5,802 nucleotides of DNA, from the NCBI GenBank assembly GCA_030039655.1, contig JASHVC010000624.1:1-5802 (forward strand), read 5' to 3'. Source of the stretch: Xanthobacteraceae bacterium. GTDB lineage: Bacteria; Pseudomonadota; Alphaproteobacteria; Rhizobiales; Xanthobacteraceae. The translations under genes were made by a program, and so were the position numbers. Below are positions 1 to 5,330 of the stretch, piece by piece. The notes under the pieces were generated by a model. The model was not told the origin of the DNA. It searched no databases and saw only the letters and a list, made by a program, of their open reading frames with translations. Position 1 is the first letter of the stretch. Each line of letters starts with the position of its first letter.

Positions 1-304
1 GCAGAAAATCAGAATCACCGGTCCAGTAGTCGTCACCGCGAACCGCGTCGGTGATGGCGCCGTTGTTTACCGCCGCGCTGACGGTGGCTGGACCACCCAA
101 CTCGCCGACGCCGCAGTGACGACGAACGCAACGGCTGCGCGTGAGCTGATCAAGGAAGCCACGGCGGATGACCTGCGCGCGGTCGGTCCTTACATAGCCC
201 CGGTCGAGCTTACGGCGGCAGGAGAGCTATTGCCCGGCAACCTGCGCGAGGCGATCCGGCTCGGCGGTCCCACGATTGACCTGCCGGTGACATTCGGCAT
301 CTAA
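1..304 (+). CDS. DUF2849 protein, sulfite reductase accessory (5' end outside window)
   Basis: The frame is open from position 2 to the TAA at 302-304, giving 100 visible residues that begin QKIRITGPVVVTANR. This opening, the VVYR...GGW strand pair and the VGPYIAPVEL segment near residues 61-70 match the DUF2849 family, whose members are about 100 residues long. Only a few N-terminal residues are therefore missing and the true start lies just upstream of the window. A GTG at 116 is in frame but would remove the conserved N-terminal third, so I reject it as a start. The protein has no cysteine or histidine and no signal peptide or membrane segment, so a small cytoplasmic protein is expected. 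The family sits next to cysI in many alphaproteobacteria and, as I recall, mutant-fitness surveys tie it to sulfite reduction; its biochemical role is not established. It ends 19 bases before cysI and is surely co-transcribed with it. Upstream neighbour not visible; cysG (siroheme synthase) is the usual one. Confidence 0.85.
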   Translation, partial: QKIRITGPVVVTANRVGDGAVVYRRADGGWTTQLADAAVTTNATAARELIKEATADDLRAVGPYIAPVELTAAGELLPGNLREAIRLGGPTIDLPVTFGI

Positions 305-311
305 GGCTGAC

Positions 312-324
312 TGCGGAAACCGCA
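312..324 (+). promoter_or_regulatory. Small hairpin over the cysI start codon
   Basis: TGCGG (312-316), loop AAA, CCGCA (320-324) is a perfect five-pair stem whose last base is the A of the cysI ATG. It also encloses the only purine-rich ribosome-binding candidate. In mRNA it could lower initiation at cysI unless ribosomes finishing DUF2849 open it. The inverted repeat is seen directly; the regulatory role is inference, and a five-pair stem can occur by chance in GC-rich DNA. Confidence 0.3.
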
Positions 325-1982
325 TGTACGTTTACGATGCATTCGACCGGACGCTGGTCGCCGAGCGCGTCGCGGAATTTCGCGACCAGGTCGGGCGCCG
401 CCTGTCAGGCGAATTGACGGAAGAGGAATTCAAGCCGCTGCGGCTGATGAATGGCGTGTATCTCCAGCTGCACGCCTACATGCTGCGTATTGCGATTCCC
501 TACGGAACCTTGTCGTCGGCGCAGCTGCGCAAGCTTGCGGACGTGGCGCGCAAATACGATCGCGGTTACGGCCACTTCACCACGCGGCAAAACCTGCAGT
601 TTCATTGGATCAAGCTTGAAGAGCTTCCGGATGCCATGGCCGCTCTCGCCGAAGCCGGAATGCACGGCATGCAGACGAGCGGCAATTGCGTGCGCAACAT
701 TACGACCGACCAATGGGCCGGCGTCGCTCCCGACGAGCTTGAAGATCCGCGCATCTGGGCGGAGCTGATCCGGCAGCACGTTACGCTGCATCCCGAATTT
801 TCGTTCATGCCGCGCAAATTCAAGATCGCGGTGGGCGCGTCGCTTCACGATCGTGCGGCGCTGCGCATCCACGACCTAGCGCTGCGGCTGCACCGCAACG
901 GCGCCGGCGAAAGCGGCTTCGAGGTCATGGTGGGCGGTGGGCTTGGCCGCACACCTTTCTTGGCCAAAACCATCAAGCCGTTTCTGCCGACGCGCGATGT
1001 GCTCAGCTACGTTGAGGCTGTTCTGCGCACCTACAATCAGTTTGGCCGCCGCGACAACATTTATAAGGCGCGCATCAAGATCCTGGTGCACGAGCTTGGC
1101 GCCGAGGCCTTTGCCAAGGAGGTCGAAACCGAATGGCAGAGTATCAAGGATGGGGCGCTGGCGCTCGACCCTGCGGCTGTATCTGAAATCTCCGGCCGCT
1201 TCGTATATCCAGGCTATGAGCGGCTCGAAGACGGTCCGCCCAACCTCGCCCAGGCTCGCCGCTCTGATGCGCGTTTTGACGCCTGGGTAGGCAACGCGGT
1301 CGCTAATCACAAGGTCCCGGGTTACGCCATCGTCACGTTGTCGCTGAAACCCGAAGGCGGCACGCCCGGCGACGCCACCGCCGCGCAAATGGACGCCATC
1401 GCCGATCTCGCCGACCGTTACTCTTTTGGGGAAGCCCGCGTCGGCCACGAACAGAACTTGACGCTGCCGCACGTCGCGCAGCGCGACCTGCCGGATTTGT
1501 GGCGCGCGCTTGATGCGGCTGGCGTGGCAACGCCGAATGTCGGACTGATCTCCGATATCATTTCCTGCCCCGGCCTCGATTATTGCAGCTTGGCGAATGC
1601 GCGCTCAATTCCGATCGCTCAGGAAATTACCAAGCGGTTCAGCAAGCTCGATCTGCAGCGCGACCTGGGCCGGTTGCACATCAACATCTCAGGCTGCATC
1701 AATGCCTGCGGCCATCATCACGTCGGCCACATCGGCATTCTGGGGGTCGAGAAGAACGGCGAGGAGTTCTATCAGATCACCCTCGGCGGCAAGGCTGATA
1801 GCGATGCCAAACTCGGCGCGCTGATCGGCCCGGCTGTGCCGTACACGAAGGTCGCGGACGTCGTGGAAGACATTGCGGAGGCCTACCTCGAACTGCGAGA
1901 GCGGCCAGATGAATTGTTCATCGACACCGTCAAACGACTCGGTGTCGAGCCGTTTAGGGAGCGCGTCTATGCCGCTGGTTGA
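324..1982 (+). CDS. cysI: Assimilatory sulfite/nitrite reductase hemoprotein (siroheme, [4Fe-4S])
   Basis: A 552-residue cytoplasmic enzyme that reduces sulfite to sulfide with six electrons for cysteine synthesis; nitrite is the alternative substrate in this superfamily. Two ferredoxin-like/siroheme half-domain pairs are visible (about residues 45-125 and 325-400 for the ferredoxin-like parts). The four anion-binding basic residues known from E. coli CysI appear to be present: Arg88 (FTTRQNLQFHWI), Arg124 (NCVRN), Lys165 and Lys167 (MPRKFK). The cluster ligands are Cys415 and Cys421 (CPGLDYC) and Cys458 and Cys462 (GCINAC), spaced CX5C...CX3C, so the active site looks intact. Length and wording fit the alphaproteobacterial CysI type that usually occurs without a CysJ flavoprotein; the electron donor, perhaps ferredoxin, is not in the window. 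The ATG at 324 is chosen because MYVYDAFDRTLVAERV is the family's usual opening. A weak purine run (CGGAAA, 314-319) is the only ribosome-binding candidate and lies inside a small hairpin. The neighbours, DUF2849 before and DUF934 after, support sulfite rather than nitrite as substrate. Confidence 0.95.
   Translation: MYVYDAFDRTLVAERVAEFRDQVGRRLSGELTEEEFKPLRLMNGVYLQLHAYMLRIAIPYGTLSSAQLRKLADVARKYDRGYGHFTTRQNLQFHWIKLEELPDAMAALAEAGMHGMQTSGNCVRNITTDQWAGVAPDELEDPRIWAELIRQHVTLHPEFSFMPRKFKIAVGASLHDRAALRIHDLALRLHRNGAGESGFEVMVGGGLGRTPFLAKTIKPFLPTRDVLSYVEAVLRTYNQFGRRDNIYKARIKILVHELGAEAFAKEVETEWQSIKDGALALDPAAVSEISGRFVYPGYERLEDGPPNLAQARRSDARFDAWVGNAVANHKVPGYAIVTLSLKPEGGTPGDATAAQMDAIADLADRYSFGEARVGHEQNLTLPHVAQRDLPDLWRALDAAGVATPNVGLISDIISCPGLDYCSLANARSIPIAQEITKRFSKLDLQRDLGRLHINISGCINACGHHHVGHIGILGVEKNGEEFYQITLGGKADSDAKLGALIGPAVPYTKVADVVEDIAEAYLELRERPDELFIDTVKRLGVEPFRERVYAAG
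1956..1961 (+). promoter_or_regulatory. Ribosome binding site of the DUF934 gene
   Basis: AGGGAG lies seven bases before the ATG at 1969, inside the last codons of cysI. It is the strongest Shine-Dalgarno match in the window and decides the start of the DUF934 gene at 1969 rather than the in-frame ATG at 1873. Confidence 0.75.
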
Positions 1983-2490
1983 AAACGGCCGCATCGTCGA
2001 AGACCGTTACGCCCGAATTCTCGATGACGCGCCCGTACCGGATCGGGTGCCCGTTATCGTGCCCGCCAACCGGTTGTTGGCGGATGCGCACGAGCTTATC
2101 CGTCGTGACGGGTCGCTTGGCGTTGTGTGGCCGAACGATCGACGCGTGGCCGAACTGGAGCCATGGCTCGGCCATCTCGCGCTTATCGCGCTGGTCTTTC
2201 CCAAGTTCCGCGACGGCCGCGCTTATAGCCAGGCACGGTTGCTGCGCGAGACCTACGGTTTTCGCGGTACGCTGCGCGCGACCGGCGACGTCCTGCGCGA
2301 TCAGTTCAATTTCCTCGTGCGCGCCGGTTTCGATTCCTTCGAGGTGAAAAAGCTGGCGGACGCAAAGGTCTTTGCGGAGGTTTTGGGCCGCTACAGCGTG
2401 CACTACCAACCGGGTGCGGATGGCCGGGCTCCGGCCTTGCGGCGGCGGCTGCAGAGCGGCGCCGCACCGAAGGTCCGCGAGACCGTCTGA
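1969..2490 (+). CDS. DUF934 protein, probable sulfite reduction accessory
   Basis: A 173-residue protein of the DUF934 (COG3749) family, usually 150-175 residues long. Recognisable blocks are GVVWPN (51-56), FPKFRDGRAYSQARLLR (77-93) and ATGDVLRDQFNFLVRAGFD (104-122), followed by a variable basic tail. No signal peptide or membrane segment is seen, so it is expected in the cytoplasm; no enzymatic motif is known to me for this family. It contains no cysteine. The ATG at 1969 is chosen because MPLVENGRIVEDRY is a family-like opening with a strong AGGGAG site before it; the 32 extra codons back to 1873 are read out of frame through cysI and look like noise. It overlaps cysI by 14 bases, implying translational coupling and a role with the reductase. 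The family is known from genome context, and as I recall from mutant phenotypes, to be linked to sulfate assimilation; mechanism unknown. In many relatives cysH is adjacent, but here it does not follow. Confidence 0.9.
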   Translation: MPLVENGRIVEDRYARILDDAPVPDRVPVIVPANRLLADAHELIRRDGSLGVVWPNDRRVAELEPWLGHLALIALVFPKFRDGRAYSQARLLRETYGFRGTLRATGDVLRDQFNFLVRAGFDSFEVKKLADAKVFAEVLGRYSVHYQPGADGRAPALRRRLQSGAAPKVRETV

Positions 2491-2493
2491 ACC

Positions 2494-2560
2494 GGCGCGT
2501 TCGGCGCCTAGTGTACGCCAGCGGCAAGCTGGTATGGTGCGCCTCGGATCTAACGCGAGG
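2494..2560 (+). promoter_or_regulatory. Possible alternative hairpins in the leader of the oxidoreductase gene
   Basis: The 75-base gap between DUF934 and the oxidoreductase holds several perfect five-pair stems: GGCGC/GCGCC (2494-2498 with 2504-2508), CCAGC/GCTGG (2518-2522 with 2528-2532), and CCTCG/CGAGG (2542-2546 with 2556-2560), the last covering most of the ribosome binding site GAGGA. A longer-range stem, GGCGC 2503-2507 with GCGCC 2539-2543, would exclude the first and third stems and enclose the second. There is no T-run, so a standard Rho-independent terminator is not supported. I also see no clear -35/-10 pair. The repeats are direct observations; any switching role is inference and chance is a serious alternative in GC-rich sequence. 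Confidence 0.25.
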
Positions 2561-2561
2561 A
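2557..2561 (+). promoter_or_regulatory. Ribosome binding site of the oxidoreductase gene
   Basis: GAGGA lies four bases before the ATG at 2566 and supports that start. Four of its five bases are in the right arm of a possible CCTCG/CGAGG stem. Confidence 0.65.
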
Positions 2562-2565
2562 CACC

Positions 2566-3420
2566 ATGACACCCGTCGTTGCAGTGATCGCGCCCGGTAT
2601 GATGGGCGCAGCGGTCGGAAAGAGACTCGTCGATAACGGGGTCAAGGTCCTCACGTCGCTCACGGGGCGCAGCGGCGAAACCGCGGCGCGCGCCAAGTCC
2701 GCCGGTATGATGACGGCGACCGACGAAGAGATCGCGGGCACGGACTTCATCCTCTCCATTTTGCCGCCAGGCGACGCGGTAGTGCTAGCCGAGCGCTTTG
2801 TGCCCGCGTTGAAGGCCAGCAACAGCAAGCCGGTCTATGTCGATTGTAACGCCATCAACCCGGTCACCGTCGATCGTGTGGCGGCGGCGCTAGCGCCGAC
2901 CGATTGCCCATTCGTCGATTCGGGCATCATTGGATCGCCGCCGAAGCCGGGGGACGCTGGGCCTCGTTTCTATGCTTCCGGTCCGGAAGCGCCGCGCTTC
3001 GCGACGCTGCGCCAATACGGCCTCGATATTCGCGTGCTCGACGGCAAGATGAGCGCGGCCTCGGCGCTGAAAATGTCTTACGCGGGCATCACCAAGGGCA
3101 CGCAGGCGATCGGGGCGGCTATGATGCTGGCGGCGTGCCGCGCCGGCTCTGCCGATGCGCTGTTCGCCGAGTTGAGTTCCAGCCAGAAGGAAATGTTCGC
3201 CTGGTTCAAGCGCGGCTTGGCACTGATGCCGCCGAAAGCCTACCGCTGGATTGCCGAGATGCACGAGATCGCGGGCTTCGTCGGCGACGATCCTGCTGCC
3301 AGCGAGCTCTACGAGGGCGCGGCGCATTTCTATGAGCGTATCGCCGAGGATTTCGATACCAATAAAAGTGACGTCGCCGCGCTCACCGCGTTTTTGAACA
3401 AAGGCTCTTCCAGCAACTAG
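2566..3420 (+). CDS. NAD(P)-dependent oxidoreductase, beta-hydroxyacid dehydrogenase-like with DUF1932 C-terminus
   Basis: A 284-residue soluble protein, a usual length for the 6-phosphogluconate/3-hydroxyisobutyrate dehydrogenase-like group. Residues 4-20 form the first Rossmann strand and dinucleotide loop, VVAVIAPGMMGAAVG; the first glycine of GxGxxG is Ala9 here. The GRS (34-36) after the second strand suggests, but does not prove, a preference for NADP. ILSILPPGDA (62-71), YVDCNAINPVT (91-101) and VDSGIIGSPP (117-126) correspond to the NAD-side and substrate-side motifs of beta-hydroxyacid dehydrogenases. Lys169, in SALKMSYAGITKG, is the likely catalytic lysine; the asparagines that usually follow at +3/+4 are Tyr172 and Ala173, as far as I can tell a feature of the DUF1932-type helical C-terminal domain (about 165-275). 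The substrate cannot be named from sequence. It lies 75 bases after DUF934 and may be read through from the sulfur operon or have its own promoter. It converges with livM, stop to stop, over 9 bases. The start at 2566 has a good GAGGA site. Confidence 0.85.
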   Translation: MTPVVAVIAPGMMGAAVGKRLVDNGVKVLTSLTGRSGETAARAKSAGMMTATDEEIAGTDFILSILPPGDAVVLAERFVPALKASNSKPVYVDCNAINPVTVDRVAAALAPTDCPFVDSGIIGSPPKPGDAGPRFYASGPEAPRFATLRQYGLDIRVLDGKMSAASALKMSYAGITKGTQAIGAAMMLAACRAGSADALFAELSSSQKEMFAWFKRGLALMPPKAYRWIAEMHEIAGFVGDDPAASELYEGAAHFYERIAEDFDTNKSDVAALTAFLNKGSSSN

Positions 3421-3429
3421 CGGGTGGTT

Positions 3430-4431
3430 TTAGCGGTTGAGCCAGCGGCGGGCGAAACCGAGCAGCCCTTGGGGCAGGAAAATGATCATGGCGATGAACA
3501 CGATCCCGAGCGGGATCAGGTAGGGGAACTGGTCACCGAACAGCCGCGACAAGAGTTCGCGCGCGAGCTGGAAGAACCCGGCCCCGACGATCGGTCCCAC
3601 CAGCGTGCCGATGCCGCCGATCACGTTGTAGATCACCGTCTCGCCGGAGGTGAGGAAGAAGACGAAGTTCGGCGCGGCGAATTCGTTCTGGACCGCATAA
3701 AGCACACCAGCCAGTCCGGCAAACAGTCCCGAGAACATCACCGCGACCATCTTGTAGCGCGCTACCGAATAGCCGATGGCGCGGGTGCGCGGCTCGTTTT
3801 CCCGGATCGATTGCAGCACCATGCCGAACGGCGATTGGGTGACGCGGCGCAGGAACAGGTACGATCCGGCCACCACCGCAAGCACGAACCAGTGCAGCGT
3901 CGTCGAAGTGAAGCGAACATTAAAGAGGAACGGGATGGCCAGATGTGGGCGGGTGAAAATCAGCCCGTTTTCGCCACCGGTGACGTTCGTCCAGGTAAAG
4001 ATGATGACGTAGAATATCTGGCTGAAGATCAACGTCGTGATCGCAAAATAGATGTCGCACAGCCGCGTCGAGAAATAAGCGACGAAAAGCGCCGCGATGC
4101 CAGCGCCGGCCAGTCCGAACATGATCGCTAGCCACAGATTCGCGGTCTGCGGTTTCACCAGCGCCGCAGCGGCGCCGTACATGCCGAGCCCGAAAAAGGC
4201 GGAATGGCCGAACGACACCATGCCGGTGTAGCCGATCAAGAGATCGGAGGACATGGCCAGCAGGCCCCAGATCAGACTTTCAGTGAGGAAGCGACGCCAA
4301 AATTCCGGCAGCAGCAGCGGTGCAGCGATCAGTACCGCCATGATCACGCAAAAGCCGATCCAGAATACCGCAGTGTGGCTCAGCCGGGTCTTGCCGATCT
4401 GCATCGGCTTGTCGAGCGGCGCGGTTGTCAT
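3430..4431 (-). CDS. livM: Branched-chain amino-acid type ABC transporter permease LivM
   Basis: A 333-residue inner-membrane permease; with LivH it forms the channel of a LIV/HAAT-family importer powered by LivF and LivG. About nine hydrophobic segments are visible (near 22-41, 50-67, 73-91, 99-120, 126-146, 178-194, 229-247, 265-290, 303-322). Family signatures are GYTGMVSFGHSAFFGLGMYG (67-86), TGGENGL (151-157), the ATPase-contact loop LQSIRENEPRTRAIGY (206-221) and YNVIGGIGTLVGPIVGAG (268-285). The start ATG at 4431-4429 is chosen because it forms an ATGA overlap with the livH stop and leaves a short cytoplasmic N-terminus before the first segment. The frame stays open upstream to 4959, but that part is out-of-frame livH and is not a gene. 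No Shine-Dalgarno is evident, so translation is probably coupled to livH. It ends nine bases from the convergent oxidoreductase gene, with no clear terminator between. Substrate could be branched-chain or other amino acids, amides, urea or aromatic acids. Confidence 0.93.
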   Translation of the reverse strand: MTTAPLDKPMQIGKTRLSHTAVFWIGFCVIMAVLIAAPLLLPEFWRRFLTESLIWGLLAMSSDLLIGYTGMVSFGHSAFFGLGMYGAAAALVKPQTANLWLAIMFGLAGAGIAALFVAYFSTRLCDIYFAITTLIFSQIFYVIIFTWTNVTGGENGLIFTRPHLAIPFLFNVRFTSTTLHWFVLAVVAGSYLFLRRVTQSPFGMVLQSIRENEPRTRAIGYSVARYKMVAVMFSGLFAGLAGVLYAVQNEFAAPNFVFFLTSGETVIYNVIGGIGTLVGPIVGAGFFQLARELLSRLFGDQFPYLIPLGIVFIAMIIFLPQGLLGFARRWLNR

Positions 4432-5324
4432 TTTGGGGTCGCCACGAACAAGCCGGTGGGGCGGAATAGCAGGGTAAGTATCAGCACGACAAACGACACG
4501 ATCACTGCTTGTGACGGATCGAGCCAGATCGCGGCGTACGATTCCAGGAGGCTGATAAAGATCGCCGCAAGAATCGAGCCGCCGAGATTTCCCATGCCGC
4601 CGACCACGACGACGATGAAGGCTTTGAGCACCCAGTCGAGGCCCATGCTGTGATCGACGCCGGTGGTCGGGCCAAACAACACCCCACTCGCTGCCGCCAT
4701 TGCCGAGCCAATGGCGAAGACGCCGGTGTAGACAAGCGGCACCGGTATGCCCATGGCCTGCGCCATCACGCGGTCCTGTGCGGTGGCTCTGATCCAGACG
4801 CCGAACTTGCTGTATTTGAGGAAGAGATAAAAGCCGCCAATGATCACTGCCGACAGCAGCGCGATGACGATCCGGTACCAGGGATAATGCAGATAGAAAA
4901 GCGTGAATGAGCTCGACATCGGGTCGGGAATCTTGCGCGACACCGGCCCGAACTGCCAAAGCGCATAATTCTGCAGCACCAGCGAAATGCCGAACGTGGC
5001 GAGGATCGTGTTGAGGGGATCGCGCCCGATCAATGGCCGTAACGTCAAGATCTGCAGCGCTGCGCCGAAAATTCCGACGATCAGCGCCGATACGATCAGC
5101 CCGAGCCAGAAATTACCGGTGGTGGCGATGACGACCACGCCCACATAGGCGCCGAGCATGAACAGCTCGCCGTGGGCGAAATTGACGACGTCCATGATGC
5201 CGAAGATCAGCGTCAGTCCCGAAGCGATCAGAGCCAAAATCATGCCGGTGACGACGCCGTTGATCGTCTGGATGATGATGAGGTCCAGTGGAATTGAGTG
5301 AAGGAAATTGGCGACCGCGTTCAT
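4428..5324 (-). CDS. livH: Branched-chain amino-acid type ABC transporter permease LivH
   Basis: A 298-residue inner-membrane permease, the partner of LivM. The first segment and family signature run through GVVTGMILALIASGLTLIFG (23-42) and IMDVVNFAHGELFMLGAYVG (43-62); further hydrophobic stretches lie near 72-93, 107-122, 151-169, 199-217, 234-262 and 272-289. The ATPase-contact loop is WIRATAQDRVMAQAMGI (177-193), and VVVVGGMGNLGGSILAA (238-254) is the conserved C-terminal glycine-rich block. Length is typical for the family (about 290-310) and nothing is missing. The ATG at 5324-5322 comes six bases after the livF stop, with only a weak GAG-type ribosome site inside the livF end, consistent with coupled translation. 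Its TGA overlaps the livM ATG by four bases. The order livF-livH-livM on the minus strand indicates one transporter operon whose promoter lies outside the window. Confidence 0.94.
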   Translation of the reverse strand: MNAVANFLHSIPLDLIIIQTINGVVTGMILALIASGLTLIFGIMDVVNFAHGELFMLGAYVGVVVIATTGNFWLGLIVSALIVGIFGAALQILTLRPLIGRDPLNTILATFGISLVLQNYALWQFGPVSRKIPDPMSSSFTLFYLHYPWYRIVIALLSAVIIGGFYLFLKYSKFGVWIRATAQDRVMAQAMGIPVPLVYTGVFAIGSAMAAASGVLFGPTTGVDHSMGLDWVLKAFIVVVVGGMGNLGGSILAAIFISLLESYAAIWLDPSQAVIVSFVVLILTLLFRPTGLFVATPK

Positions 5325-5330
5325 CGCTGC

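Noticed and set aside
116..118. GTG as the start of a 62-residue DUF2849 protein.
   Set aside because: Conserved DUF2849 N-terminal sequence is encoded upstream in the same frame, back to the window edge.
405..872. Minus-strand open frame of 155 codons inside cysI.
   Set aside because: Same reasoning: fully antisense to conserved coding sequence, with a low-complexity Arg/His-rich product.
876..1472. Minus-strand open frame of 198 codons inside cysI.
   Set aside because: It is antisense to a conserved enzyme, has no recognisable domain, and is a usual by-product of high GC at third codon positions.
1873..1968. Earlier in-frame ATG that would lengthen the DUF934 protein by 32 residues.
   Set aside because: The added residues are out-of-frame cysI sequence and do not look like the family; the AGGGAG site before 1969 marks the real start.
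2494..2508. GGCGC-GTTCG-GCGCC after DUF934 as a Rho-independent terminator.
   Set aside because: The stem is only five pairs and is followed by TAGTGTACG, not a T-run. Kept only as part of a low-confidence leader structure.
3424..4131. Plus-strand open frame of 235 codons with a very charged product (many Glu, Asp, Arg, Gln and His).
   Set aside because: It is exactly antisense to livM. Highly charged products are what the complement of a hydrophobic permease gives in GC-rich DNA, and no domain or ribosome site is recognised.
4204..4910. Plus-strand open frames (4204-4653 and 4650-4910) over the livM/livH junction.
   Set aside because: Both are antisense to conserved permease sequence and show no family-like motif.
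4432..4959. N-terminal extension of 176 residues on livM in an uninterrupted minus-strand frame.
   Set aside because: It is the alternate frame of livH, has no hydrophobic or family-like character (rich in Arg, His and Ser), and the ATG at 4431 overlapping the livH stop is the expected start.
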